Below are positions 16,356 through 24,528 of a stretch of DNA of 64,000 nt, one piece after another (the stretch's first letter is position 1; every line of letters starts with the position of its first letter). The notes beneath the pieces are model-generated. The model had not been told where the DNA came from. It worked only from the letters and a program-made list of their open reading frames with translations, and ran no database searches. A program made the position numbers and the translations under genes. This stretch comes from Nonomuraea endophytica (GTDB taxonomy: Bacteria; Actinomycetota; Actinomycetes; Streptosporangiales; Streptosporangiaceae), in the NCBI RefSeq assembly GCF_014203235.1, contig NZ_JACHIN010000016.1:62001-126000 (forward strand), given 5' to 3'.

Positions 16356-17381
16356 TCACTCCCAGTCGAGAATGACCTTGCCGGTACGGCCACTGGCGGC
16401 GGTGTCGAAGGCGGCGTCGAAGTCGCGGTAGCCGAAGCGGTCGGTGATCACGGGGGAGAGGTCGAGGCCCTTCTCCAGCAGCACCGACATGTTGTACCAG
16501 GTCTCGAACATCTCACGGCCGTAGATGCCCTTGATGGTGATCATCGACGTCACCACCGTGGACCAGTCGATCGCGAACTCCTCCGCCGGAAGCCCCAGCA
16601 TCGCGATCTTCCCGCCGTGGGTCATCGTGGCGATCATCTCGCGCATGGCCCGGGGATTGCCGGACATCTCCAGCCCGACGTCGAACCCCTCCCGCATCCC
16701 CAGCTGCTTCATCCCGTCGGCGATGGGCGTCTGCGCGACGTTGAGCGCGAGCGTGACCCCGAGCTTCCCCGCCAGATCCAGCCGCTCGGGGCTCACATCG
16801 GTGATCACGACGTTGCGCGCGCCGACGTGGGTCGCGACCGCGGCGGCCATGAGCCCGATGGGCCCGGCGCCGGTGATCAGCACGTCCTCGCCGACCAGCG
16901 GAAACGACAGCGCCGTGTGTACGGCGTTGCCGAACGGATCGAAGATGGCCGCGATGTCGGGGTCGACCGGGACCCGGTGCACCCAGACGTTGGAGGCCGG
17001 GATCGACACGTACTCGGCGAAGGCGCCGTCCCGGTTGACCCCCAGCCCGATCGTGTTGCGGCACAGGTGGCGGCGCCCGGCCATGCAGTTGCGGCACTTG
17101 CCGCACACGAGGTGGCCCTCGCCGCTGACCAGATCGCCGACCTTGATGTCCTCGACCCCGGCCGCGACCTCGACGACGTGCCCGCTGAACTCGTGCCCGA
17201 CGATGAGCGGCAGATCAAGGGTGTGCCGCGCCCAGTCATCATATTTCCGGATATGCAGGTCGGTGCCGCAGATGCCGGTTCGGAGCACCTTGATCAGCAC
17301 CTCACCCGGCCCCACCGTCGGCTCCGGCACGTCCTTAAGCCACAGCCCCTCTTCGGGCCGCTCCTTGACCAGCGCCTTCAT
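16356..17381 (-). CDS. tdh: L-threonine 3-dehydrogenase
   Basis: A 341-residue zinc medium-chain dehydrogenase, the same length as E. coli Tdh. It oxidises threonine to 2-amino-3-ketobutyrate with NAD. Catalytic zinc ligands are seen in GICGTDLHI and GHEFSGHV. The structural zinc loop [15 protein letters not shown] carries four cysteines, and the NAD fold has GAGPIGLM. The ATG at 17381 removes a short upstream extension and gives the canonical N terminus [12 protein letters not shown]. It is first gene of a tdh-kbl(-lysR) operon. Confidence 0.93.
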   Translation of the reverse strand: MKALVKERPEEGLWLKDVPEPTVGPGEVLIKVLRTGICGTDLHIRKYDDWARHTLDLPLIVGHEFSGHVVEVAAGVEDIKVGDLVSGEGHLVCGKCRNCMAGRRHLCRNTIGLGVNRDGAFAEYVSIPASNVWVHRVPVDPDIAAIFDPFGNAVHTALSFPLVGEDVLITGAGPIGLMAAAVATHVGARNVVITDVSPERLDLAGKLGVTLALNVAQTPIADGMKQLGMREGFDVGLEMSGNPRAMREMIATMTHGGKIAMLGLPAEEFAIDWSTVVTSMITIKGIYGREMFETWYNMSVLLEKGLDLSPVITDRFGYRDFDAAFDTAASGRTGKVILDWE

Positions 17382-17805
17382 GGCAACCAACCCCCTCGTC
17401 TGAACCTTACGCACTGTGCCCGGCGGGCTTCGGGCATGTCCATCGAGGTTTCCTTAACTCCCCCCACAGAGAACCTTCACGCCCCTGCCCGACCCCCCAT
17501 TCCCACCCCCGGCTCCCCAGACCTCCCCCGCGTGTCGCCCCCACCTCCCGGACCACCCCGTGTCCCTTCGCCCAGCGGAGTTCCCGGCGGCCGCAACCCC
17601 ACCACCCACGCGTCCTTGGGCAGACCGCCCACCCCAGGCCCCCGCCGACCCGAGGGGGCCTCCGGGGGTGTCGCCACGAGTTCACCCGCTCGGCGGATCC
17701 CGGGGTTGGGGGTGGGCGGGTCTGTGGGGTGGTGGGGTTGGGTTGTGATTACGTAACAAGGTTGGCTAAGTAGACTGTTCGTTCAACCAGGAGGGTGGAG
17801 GTCAG
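17382..17805. other. Gene-free divergent region, C-rich then G-rich
   Basis: The 424 bases between tdh and the divergent ROK gene hold no credible gene. The tdh-proximal 250 bases are rich in C runs. The ROK-proximal part holds a G-run cluster (17702-17742), then an AT-richer stretch (17743-17790) with TTGTGATTACGTAACAAGG and GTTGGCTAAGTAGACTGTTC that probably contains the ROK promoter. Confidence 0.5.
17702..17742 (+). promoter_or_regulatory. G-quadruplex-capable G-run cluster upstream of the ROK gene
   Basis: Seven runs of three or more G are separated by loops of one to five bases (GGGG-TT-GGGGG-T-GGG-C-GGG-TCTGT-GGGG, then two more runs). This satisfies the standard intramolecular quadruplex pattern on the coding strand, about 60 bases before the start codon. 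Function is not shown. Confidence 0.5.
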
Positions 17806-18948
17806 GTGGTACAGCAGAGCGGCGACGCCTCCCTTCTGCGCAGGCTCAACTCGGCGGCGATCCTGCGGATCCTGCGGGCCGGCGACGACGTCACGCTCAC
17901 CGAGCTGGCCAAGGCGGCGAAGGTGTCCAGGCCGACGGCCGAGGCGATCGTGGAGGAACTCCTGGCCGAGGGCTGGGCGGAGGAGTGCGAGGAAGAGCTG
18001 GGCGACCGGCAGCGGGGGCGGCCGGCGCGGCGCTACCGGTTCCGGGCGGCGGCCAGGCACGTGGTGGGGATCGGGATCGGCGGCTCCACGATCCGGGCCA
18101 TGACCGCGGATCTGAAGGGGAACGTGGTCGGGTCGCGTTCGGCCGGGGTGCCGCGTGAGGTGGACGCGGGCGAGCGCATGGCGGCCGTGGTCAAGCTGGT
18201 GGAGGAGAGCGCGGCCGATCTCGGGCTGACGGCGGGGGATCTGGCGGCGGTCGGGGTCGGGACCACGGGTGTGGTGGACGGCGAGGGCCGCGTGGTCAAG
18301 AGCGTCAGGCTGCGCGACTGGACGGGTCTGGAACTGCAGGCGGAGCTGCGCAAGGCTCTCTCCGCGCCGCTGCTGGTGGAGAACGACATGCGCCTGGCCG
18401 TCCTGGCCGAGCACTGGCGGGGCGTGGCGCAGGAGTGCCGGGACGTGGTCTACCTGTTCACGGGCAACAGGCTGGCGCTCGGGCTGCTCATCGACGGCGT
18501 GCCCTATCGGGGCGCCCACGCGGCCTCGGGTGAACTGGGCGAGCAGCCCAACGGCAACTGGTCGGCGTTCGGGAGCGTGATCGCCTACGCGATGGCGGCC
18601 GAGCCGGGTGAGCTGAGGGCGCCGAGTGACATGGCGGAGTTCGCGTTCGAGCGCGCCAGGTCGGGGGAGCCGGCGGCGGTGGAGGCGGTGGAGCAGTTCG
18701 CGCTGAAGCTGGGCGAGGGGCTGGTCACGATCGTCAACCCGCTCGACCCCGAGATGGTGGTGATCGGCGGTGCGCTCGCGCGTGGCGGCGAGCTGCTGGT
18801 CGGCCCGATCCAGGCCTATCTCGACCGGGTCTGCCTCTACCCGCCCAAGGTGGTCGCCTCCGAGCTGGGCCGCGAGTCGATCGTGGTGGGCGCGGTACGG
18901 CTGGCGCTCAACCACGCCGACAGAACCCTCTTCTCCGTAGGGCTTTAA
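17806..18948 (+). CDS. ROK family transcriptional regulator without the usual zinc motif
   Basis: A 380-residue protein with an N-terminal winged helix (residues about 10-75, LTELAKAAKVSRPTAEAIVE) and a ROK sugar-kinase fold (about 85-375, VGIGIGGSTIRAMTADLKGN; GVGTTGVVDGEG; LLVENDMRLAVLAEH). The normal ROK zinc segment with several cysteines after GELGE is absent; GELGEQPNGNWSAFGSVIAY occupies the place. GTG 17806 is preceded by GGAGGTCAG. It precedes the sugar operon at 19092 on the same strand and is probably its regulator, responding to a sugar or sugar phosphate. Confidence 0.82.
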   Translation: MVQQSGDASLLRRLNSAAILRILRAGDDVTLTELAKAAKVSRPTAEAIVEELLAEGWAEECEEELGDRQRGRPARRYRFRAAARHVVGIGIGGSTIRAMTADLKGNVVGSRSAGVPREVDAGERMAAVVKLVEESAADLGLTAGDLAAVGVGTTGVVDGEGRVVKSVRLRDWTGLELQAELRKALSAPLLVENDMRLAVLAEHWRGVAQECRDVVYLFTGNRLALGLLIDGVPYRGAHAASGELGEQPNGNWSAFGSVIAYAMAAEPGELRAPSDMAEFAFERARSGEPAAVEAVEQFALKLGEGLVTIVNPLDPEMVVIGGALARGGELLVGPIQAYLDRVCLYPPKVVASELGRESIVVGAVRLALNHADRTLFSVGL

Positions 18949-19023
18949 CGCTACCGGGTTGCTTATCTCCAGGGTCGTTCACGGCCTTGGTGTCGCTTAC
19001 GCCGGAATTTCTGCCTGATTTTC

Positions 19024-19080
19024 TATAGATTCTTTCATAAATCCTCGCTAACCTTCAGGACTGGTCAAGGAGCCTGAAGG
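19024..19080 (+). promoter_or_regulatory. AT-rich promoter region and inverted repeat before the sugar operon
   Basis: TATAGATTCTTTCATAAAT (19024-19042) is unusually AT-rich and probably contains the promoter. It is followed by the inverted repeat CCTTCAGG (19052-19059) and CCTGAAGG (19073-19080) with a 13-base spacer, 11 bases before the GTG start. The repeat could be a ROK operator or an RNA hairpin close to the ribosome site. Confidence 0.4.
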
Positions 19081-19091
19081 GACGGCGGCAA

Positions 19092-20255
19092 GTGGAAGAT
19101 CTACGCATCGGGGTCATCGGCCTCGGGCTGCGGCTCAGCCTCGCGGTGGCCGCGCACCGGCCGGGCCGTGGTTCGGTGGTCGCCGCCCTCTGTGACTCCG
19201 ACCCTGCCGCGCTGAAGAAGGCCGAGGAGCGGTTCGGCTCGCCGTACCTCACTGAAGACCATCGCGACCTGCTGGAACGCGACGACCTCGACGCCGTCCT
19301 CGTCGTGACCCCGGACGACACCCACGAGCGGCTGGCCGTGGACTGCCTGGGGGCGGGCAAGGCCGTCTACCTCGAGAAGCCGATGCACATCACGGTCGAA
19401 GGGTGCGACAACATCCTGGAGACCGCGCGCAGGACCGGTACGCGGCTCTACATGGGCCACAACATGCGGCACATGGGCGTCGTGCGGCTGATGCGGGAGA
19501 TCATCCAGCGGGGCGACATCGGCGACCCCAAGACCGTCTGGGTGCGGCACTTCGTCTCCTACGGCGGCGACTACTTCTTCAAGGACTGGCACGCCGACCG
19601 CCGCCAGACCACCGGCCTGCTGCTGCAGAAGGCCGCGCACGACCTGGACGTGATCCACTGGCTGGCCGGCGGCTACACCAGCCGCGTCAACGCCTTCGGC
19701 GACCTCATGGTCTACGGCGACCTGCCCCGCCGCGCCCCGGGGGTGCCCAGGCCGGAGGGGTGGCTGAAGGAGTTCGACTGGCCGCCGGCCGCGCGAAAGG
19801 ACCTCAACCCGGTCGTGGACGTCGAGGACCTCTCGGTCATGAACATGCGCCTGGACAACGGCGTCATCGCCGCCTACCAGCAGTGCCACTTCACGCCCGA
19901 CTACAACCGCAGCTACACCGTCATCGGCACCGAAGGCCGCCTGGAGAACGAAGGCGGTCACGTCAAGGTGTGGAACCACGGTCCCACCGGGTATCGCGCC
20001 GAAGGTGACATCACGTACAAGGTGCCCGAGACCAAGGGCTCACACGGTGGTTCCGACGAGCGGATCGTTAGCGAGTTCTGCGGGTTCGTGCGGGAGGGCG
20101 GCGTGACCGACACCTCGCCGGTGGCCGCGCGGATGAGTGTGGCCGCGGGTTACATGGCCACGATGTCGCTGCGTGACGGCGGCGTGCCGTACGACATCCC
20201 GGCCCTGGACCCCGAGCTGGTTGCCTACTTCGACCGCGGCCAGGTGGAGCGGTGA
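19092..20255 (+). CDS. Gfo/Idh/MocA family oxidoreductase (copy 1)
   Basis: A 387-residue NAD(P)-dependent sugar oxidoreductase. The Rossmann turn GVIGLGLRLS is at residues 7-16. EKPMHITVEGC is the conserved EKP motif, whose Lys is catalytic in this family. HDLDVIHWLAGG gives the catalytic His-Asp region. Family members oxidise or reduce a sugar ring carbon. It is closely similar along its whole length to copy 2 at 21464, including 150 identical bases. The stop overlaps the GH20 start by 4 bp. Substrate may be an amino sugar judging by the neighbour. Confidence 0.85.
   Translation: MEDLRIGVIGLGLRLSLAVAAHRPGRGSVVAALCDSDPAALKKAEERFGSPYLTEDHRDLLERDDLDAVLVVTPDDTHERLAVDCLGAGKAVYLEKPMHITVEGCDNILETARRTGTRLYMGHNMRHMGVVRLMREIIQRGDIGDPKTVWVRHFVSYGGDYFFKDWHADRRQTTGLLLQKAAHDLDVIHWLAGGYTSRVNAFGDLMVYGDLPRRAPGVPRPEGWLKEFDWPPAARKDLNPVVDVEDLSVMNMRLDNGVIAAYQQCHFTPDYNRSYTVIGTEGRLENEGGHVKVWNHGPTGYRAEGDITYKVPETKGSHGGSDERIVSEFCGFVREGGVTDTSPVAARMSVAAGYMATMSLRDGGVPYDIPALDPELVAYFDRGQVER
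19577..19726 (+). repeat. 150-bp identical segment, copy 1 (partner 21949-22098)
   Basis: Base-by-base comparison shows no mismatch with 21949-22098. The segment encodes the region around the catalytic HDLDVIHWLAGG motif of both oxidoreductases, while the flanks show scattered differences. This suggests recent duplication or gene conversion. Confidence 0.8.
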
Positions 20256-21463
20256 ACGTCCGGCGCTGGCTGGCGGGCGAGGGTGTCTGCCGGCCCGCGG
20301 AGATCCGCACCGTGCTCGTCCCCGGCCTGAGTGACGACGAGGGCGGCCCGCGCTTCGCCGAGGAGGGCTACCGCCTCACGATCACGCGCGACGCCGCCGT
20401 CGTGGAGGCGCCCTCACCCACCGGTCTGCTGTACGGCTCCCGCACCGCCGAACAGGCGCTGGCCCGCGACGGCGAGCTGCCCGTGGGCGTGGCCGTGGAC
20501 TGGCCCGACTACGAGGTACGCGGCTTCATGCTCGACGTCGGCCGCCGCTTCTTCACTCCCGGCTACATCCGCGACCTGATCGGGCACATGGGCGAGCTCA
20601 AGCTCAACGAGCTGCAGCTCCACCTCAACGACAACGGCTTCAAGAAGGACGGCGGCGGCTGGGACGGCGTCCAGGCCGCCTTCCGCCTGGCCAGCGAACG
20701 CTTCCCCGGCCTGTCGGCGGCCGACGGCGTCTACACGCGGGCCGACTGGGACTCCTTCGAGGACGTCGCCGCGGCCAACGGTGTGCGGCTGATCCCGGAG
20801 ATCGACGGCCCCGCGCACTCGCTGGCCTTCACCCGCTACCGTCCCGAACTGGGCGAAGGCGACCACCTGGACCTCTCGCGGCCGGAGACGACCGCGTTCA
20901 TGCTGGAGCTGTTCGACGAGTTCGTCCCGTGGTTCCGTGGTCCTGCGGTGCACTTCGGCGCCGACGAGTACTTCGCCGACCCGGGCCTGTTCCGCGACTA
21001 CTTCAACACCATGGCCACCCACATCAGGTCGTACGGCAAGCAGGCCCGCGCCTGGGGCAGCTTCACCCGGATGACCGGCGACGCCGACGGCTACGACCGG
21101 GACGTGACGATCAACACCTGGGCCAACTCCTGGTACGACCCGGTCGAGGCGATCAGGGACGGCTACCCGTTCATCAACACCAACGACGAGACGCTCTACG
21201 TCGTCCCGAAGGCCGGCTACTACCACCCGGACGGGCTGGACGCGGAGTTCCTGGCCCGCGAGTGGCAGCCGCACGTCTTCCCGGGCGGCAAGTCCGTCGA
21301 ACCCCGGCATCCGCTGCTGCGCGGCGCCATGTCGGCGGTGTGGAACGACATGACCGAACTCGACTACACCGAGCAGGACGTGGACCGGCTGATCAGGCCG
21401 ACGTTCGCCATCCTCGCCAGCAAGATGTGGAACGGCTCGCCGTACCCGCGAGAAGGGATCTAA
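20252..21463 (+). CDS. GH20 beta-N-acetylhexosaminidase-like protein, cytoplasmic
   Basis: A 403-residue protein. An N-terminal beta domain (about 1-85, ending PSPTGLLYGSRTAEQAL) precedes a TIM barrel beginning VRGFMLDVGRRFFTPGYIRD. The catalytic Asp-Glu pair of GH20 is visible in AVHFGADEYF near residues 232-241, and HLNDNGFK matches the strand-3 region. It lacks a signal peptide and is shorter than typical secreted GH20 enzymes, so it should act on imported oligosaccharides. The GTG start overlaps the upstream stop, and the next gene starts with no gap. Confidence 0.85.
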   Translation: MNVRRWLAGEGVCRPAEIRTVLVPGLSDDEGGPRFAEEGYRLTITRDAAVVEAPSPTGLLYGSRTAEQALARDGELPVGVAVDWPDYEVRGFMLDVGRRFFTPGYIRDLIGHMGELKLNELQLHLNDNGFKKDGGGWDGVQAAFRLASERFPGLSAADGVYTRADWDSFEDVAAANGVRLIPEIDGPAHSLAFTRYRPELGEGDHLDLSRPETTAFMLELFDEFVPWFRGPAVHFGADEYFADPGLFRDYFNTMATHIRSYGKQARAWGSFTRMTGDADGYDRDVTINTWANSWYDPVEAIRDGYPFINTNDETLYVVPKAGYYHPDGLDAEFLAREWQPHVFPGGKSVEPRHPLLRGAMSAVWNDMTELDYTEQDVDRLIRPTFAILASKMWNGSPYPREGI

Positions 21464-22633
21464 GTGGAAGACCTGCGCATCGGAGCCGTTGGTCTCGGTC
21501 TCCGGACGAGTCTGCACCTGGCCGCGCACCGGCCGGGCAAGGGGTCGGTGGTGAGCGCGCTGTGCGACATCGACCCGGCCGTCCTCAAGCGCCAGTCGAA
21601 GCGGTTCGAGGCCGACTTCCTCGCCGAGGACTACCGTGACCTGCTGGAACGCGACGACATCGACGCGATCATCCTGGCGACCCCGGACGACACGCACGAG
21701 CGGCTGGCGGTCGACTGCCTGGAGGCGGGCAAGGCCGTCTACCTCGAGAAGCCGATGCACATCACGGTCGAGGGCTGCGACAACATCCTGGAGACGGCCC
21801 GCAGGACCGGTACGCGGCTGTATGTCGGGCACAACATGCGCCACATGGGCGTGGTCCGGCTGATGCGGGAGATCATCCAGAAGGGCGTGATCGGCGAGCC
21901 GAAAGCCGTCTGGGTGCGGCACTTCGTCTCCTACGGCGGCGACTACTACTTCAAGGACTGGCACGCCGACCGCCGCCAGACCACCGGCCTGCTGCTGCAG
22001 AAGGCCGCGCACGACCTGGACGTGATCCACTGGCTGGCCGGCGGCTACACCAGCCGCGTCAACGCCTTCGGCGACCTCATGGTCTACGGCGACCTGCCTC
22101 GCCGCGCCCCGGACACGCCCAGGCCGGAGGGGTGGCTGCGCGAGTTCGACTGGCCGCCTACAAGCCGCCGCGATCTCAACCACGTCGTCGACGTGGAAGA
22201 TGTGTCCGTGATGAACATGCGCCTGGACAACGGCGTCATCGCCGCCTACCAGCAGTGCCACTTCTCGCCCGACTACTTCCGCAACTACACGGTGATCGGC
22301 ACCGAGGGCCGCCTGGAGAACTTCGGCGACAACCCCGGCGACGTGGTCAAGGTGTGGAACACCGGCCCGAGCGACTACCGGGCCGACGCCGACATCACCT
22401 ACAAGATCCCCGAGGCCAAGGGCACGCACGGCGGCGCCGACCCGGGCATCATCGGCGAGTTCTGCAGGTTCGTCCGGGAGGGCGGGGCGACCGACACCTC
22501 GCCGGTGGCCGCGCGGATGAGCGTGGCAGCGGGTTACATGGCCACGATGTCGCTGCGCGACGGCGGCATGCCGTACGACATCCCGGCGCTCGACCCCGAG
22601 CTGGTGGCCTACTTCGACCGCGGGCAGTCATGA
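21464..22633 (+). CDS. Gfo/Idh/MocA family oxidoreductase (copy 2)
   Basis: A 389-residue paralogue of the protein at 19092 with the same motifs (GAVGLGLRTS, EKPMHITVEGC, HDLDVIHWLAGG). It begins with GTG immediately after the GH20 stop. Differences from copy 1 gather near the N terminus and in the substrate-domain loop around residues 290-305 (GRLENFGDNPGDVVKVW against a shorter loop in copy 1). The two may act on epimeric substrates or in sequence. The stop overlaps the next ATG (ATGA). Confidence 0.85.
   Translation: MEDLRIGAVGLGLRTSLHLAAHRPGKGSVVSALCDIDPAVLKRQSKRFEADFLAEDYRDLLERDDIDAIILATPDDTHERLAVDCLEAGKAVYLEKPMHITVEGCDNILETARRTGTRLYVGHNMRHMGVVRLMREIIQKGVIGEPKAVWVRHFVSYGGDYYFKDWHADRRQTTGLLLQKAAHDLDVIHWLAGGYTSRVNAFGDLMVYGDLPRRAPDTPRPEGWLREFDWPPTSRRDLNHVVDVEDVSVMNMRLDNGVIAAYQQCHFSPDYFRNYTVIGTEGRLENFGDNPGDVVKVWNTGPSDYRADADITYKIPEAKGTHGGADPGIIGEFCRFVREGGATDTSPVAARMSVAAGYMATMSLRDGGMPYDIPALDPELVAYFDRGQS
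21949..22098 (+). repeat. 150-bp identical segment, copy 2 (partner 19577-19726)
   Basis: Identical to 19577-19726 at a spacing of 2372 bases. Homologous recombination between the copies would delete the GH20 gene. Confidence 0.8.
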
Positions 22634-24528
22634 CCTACCACCTCCGCTACCAGGTGCTGCCCGGCCGGGATCCGGCCAGGCTGGCGGAGTACTGCGCCGA
22701 GCACGGGATCGAGGAGGTCGTGCTCATCTACGGCTCCGAGGAACTGCACGCCGGCCATCCGGTCGGCGTCGGCGAGGACCTGTGGTTCGAGCACGTGGCC
22801 GGGGTGAAGGACGTGCTGGACACGCACGGGATCGGCGCCAGCCTGAACCCGTGGGTCACCGTCGGCCACGCCGACCGTGGCCGTACGCAGGACCTCGGCT
22901 TCGCGCCCATGATCTCGCCGCTGGGCGAGGCGGCGACGGCGACCGCCTCGTTCGCCTGCCCGGTCTGGCGCGACTGGCTGGCCGGGCACTACGGGCGTTT
23001 CTCCCGGCTGGGCTTCCGCGTGCTCTGGCTGGAGGACGACTTCCGCTTCCACAACCACGCCCCGCTGACCTGGGGCGGCGGCTTCGAGCCCGAGATGCTG
23101 GAGCGGTTCGCGCTGCTCGCCGGTGACAAGCCGACCCGCGAGGAGCTGGTCGCCGCGATCACCGCCACCGGCCCGCCGCACCCCTGGCGCGCGCTGCTGC
23201 AGCGCACCTGGCGCGAGGCGCAGCTGGAGGTCCTCGATCTGGTACGGCAGGCCGTGGCCGGCCGGGCCAAGCTCGGGCTGATGAGCTCCGGGCTGGGCGT
23301 GGCCTCGGTCGAGGGCCGGGACTGGGCGGCGTTCTTCGACCGGGTGGACGTACACCGGCCGCACTTCGCGCCGTACGGGGACGCGCCGGGGCGGCGGCTT
23401 TCGTATTCGATCGCGATGCTGGAGCTGCAGCGAGGGCTGCGGCCCGCCGGGGTGGAGGTGGCGCCGGAGATCGAGAACTGGCCCCACACCGAGTGGACCA
23501 AGTCCGACACCCAGACGTGGTCGGAGATGGTGACGGCCCGGCTGTCCGGTGCGGGCGGGTTGCTGCTGGACGTGCATCCGTTCGTGACCGGTGACCCGCA
23601 GCGCTATCCCCGGGTGGGCCGGATGTTGTCGCGGTCGCGTCCGGCCGTGGACCGGGCGTTCAGTCCGGATGTTTCGGTACATGGGGTGGGGGTGCCGTGG
23701 TGGCCCGACACCGCCGCCCACGTGTGGGGCGACGGCGGCCTCGACGGCCTGCAGGCCGACCCGCTGCGGGCGGCCGAGTACCTGCTGCCCTACGGGGTGC
23801 CCGTCCAGGCCGGGGTGGGCACGGTCAACGCCGTGTTCGGCAAGGTCGCCTGGGGTGTGCCGGCCGGCGAGGTGGAGAGGTTGCTGTCCGGCGGGCTGCT
23901 GCTCGACGGGCACGCGGCGCTCGTGCTCTCCGAGCGCGGGTTCGGGGAACTGCTCGGGGTTCGCGTGGAGGAGGTGGCCGAGCGGGACGCGCCGGCGCGG
24001 CAGCCGTACAGCATGGAGCGGGTTCTGGAGAGCGGGCGGCTGCTCAGCGTGAACGTGCAGCCCGCCGTCGCCCGGCTCGCGGCCCTGCCCGGAGCCGAGA
24101 TCTGGACCGAGATCCTCACCCCGCGCGGCGAACACTGGGGCGACGGCCGCGTCGCCTTCACCAACCGCCTCGGCGGCCGCGTCGTCACCCTGGCCGCCTG
24201 CACCCCCGAGGCGCTGGGCCGCTGCGACGACGGCCAGTCACTCGCCCACCGCGCACTCCGCTACCTGAACGCGGAGTTTCCCCTGGTCACCGGTGGCCCG
24301 CACCTGCTGCCGCACCTGGCCAGGACCGGCACGGGCTGGCGCCTGGCGATCGCCAACGGCTCGGCCGACCCCGCCCGCCCCGTCGTCGACCTCGGCCAGG
24401 ACGTCACCGCGACGCTCCTGACCCCGCTCGCCGAGCCCGCGCCCGTCCCCGTGCGCCGCGCGGAGGGCCGCGTGCACGTCGAAGCCGACGTTCCGCACCG
24501 GGGGTATGTGCTGCTGGAGTGGCGTTGA
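22630..24528 (+). CDS. Uncharacterised protein, possible glycoside hydrolase (TIM-barrel-like)
   Basis: A 632-residue cytoplasmic protein whose family I do not recognise. The first 400 residues read like a barrel: VVLIYGSEEL, GASLNPWVTVGH, FRVLWLEDDFRFHNH (around residue 135) and GVEVAPEIENWPHTEW (around 279). The acidic residues of the last two segments lie about 145 residues apart, the spacing of acid/base and nucleophile in many retaining glycosidases. The C-terminal third looks beta-rich and ends HRGYVLLEWR. It is coupled by 4-bp overlap to copy 2 of the oxidoreductase, so a role in the same glycan pathway is likely. Function is inferred. Confidence 0.6.
   Translation: MTYHLRYQVLPGRDPARLAEYCAEHGIEEVVLIYGSEELHAGHPVGVGEDLWFEHVAGVKDVLDTHGIGASLNPWVTVGHADRGRTQDLGFAPMISPLGEAATATASFACPVWRDWLAGHYGRFSRLGFRVLWLEDDFRFHNHAPLTWGGGFEPEMLERFALLAGDKPTREELVAAITATGPPHPWRALLQRTWREAQLEVLDLVRQAVAGRAKLGLMSSGLGVASVEGRDWAAFFDRVDVHRPHFAPYGDAPGRRLSYSIAMLELQRGLRPAGVEVAPEIENWPHTEWTKSDTQTWSEMVTARLSGAGGLLLDVHPFVTGDPQRYPRVGRMLSRSRPAVDRAFSPDVSVHGVGVPWWPDTAAHVWGDGGLDGLQADPLRAAEYLLPYGVPVQAGVGTVNAVFGKVAWGVPAGEVERLLSGGLLLDGHAALVLSERGFGELLGVRVEEVAERDAPARQPYSMERVLESGRLLSVNVQPAVARLAALPGAEIWTEILTPRGEHWGDGRVAFTNRLGGRVVTLAACTPEALGRCDDGQSLAHRALRYLNAEFPLVTGGPHLLPHLARTGTGWRLAIANGSADPARPVVDLGQDVTATLLTPLAEPAPVPVRRAEGRVHVEADVPHRGYVLLEWR

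Noticed and set aside
19577-22098. Assembly artefact as cause of the duplicated oxidoreductase
   Set aside because: The two genes differ at many positions outside the 150-bp segment and have different neighbours on both sides.
20414-22429. Very long open frame antisense to the GH20 and oxidoreductase genes
   Set aside because: It encodes His/Val/Gly-rich sequence without domains and mirrors the codon bias of the strong plus-strand genes; typical high-GC shadow.
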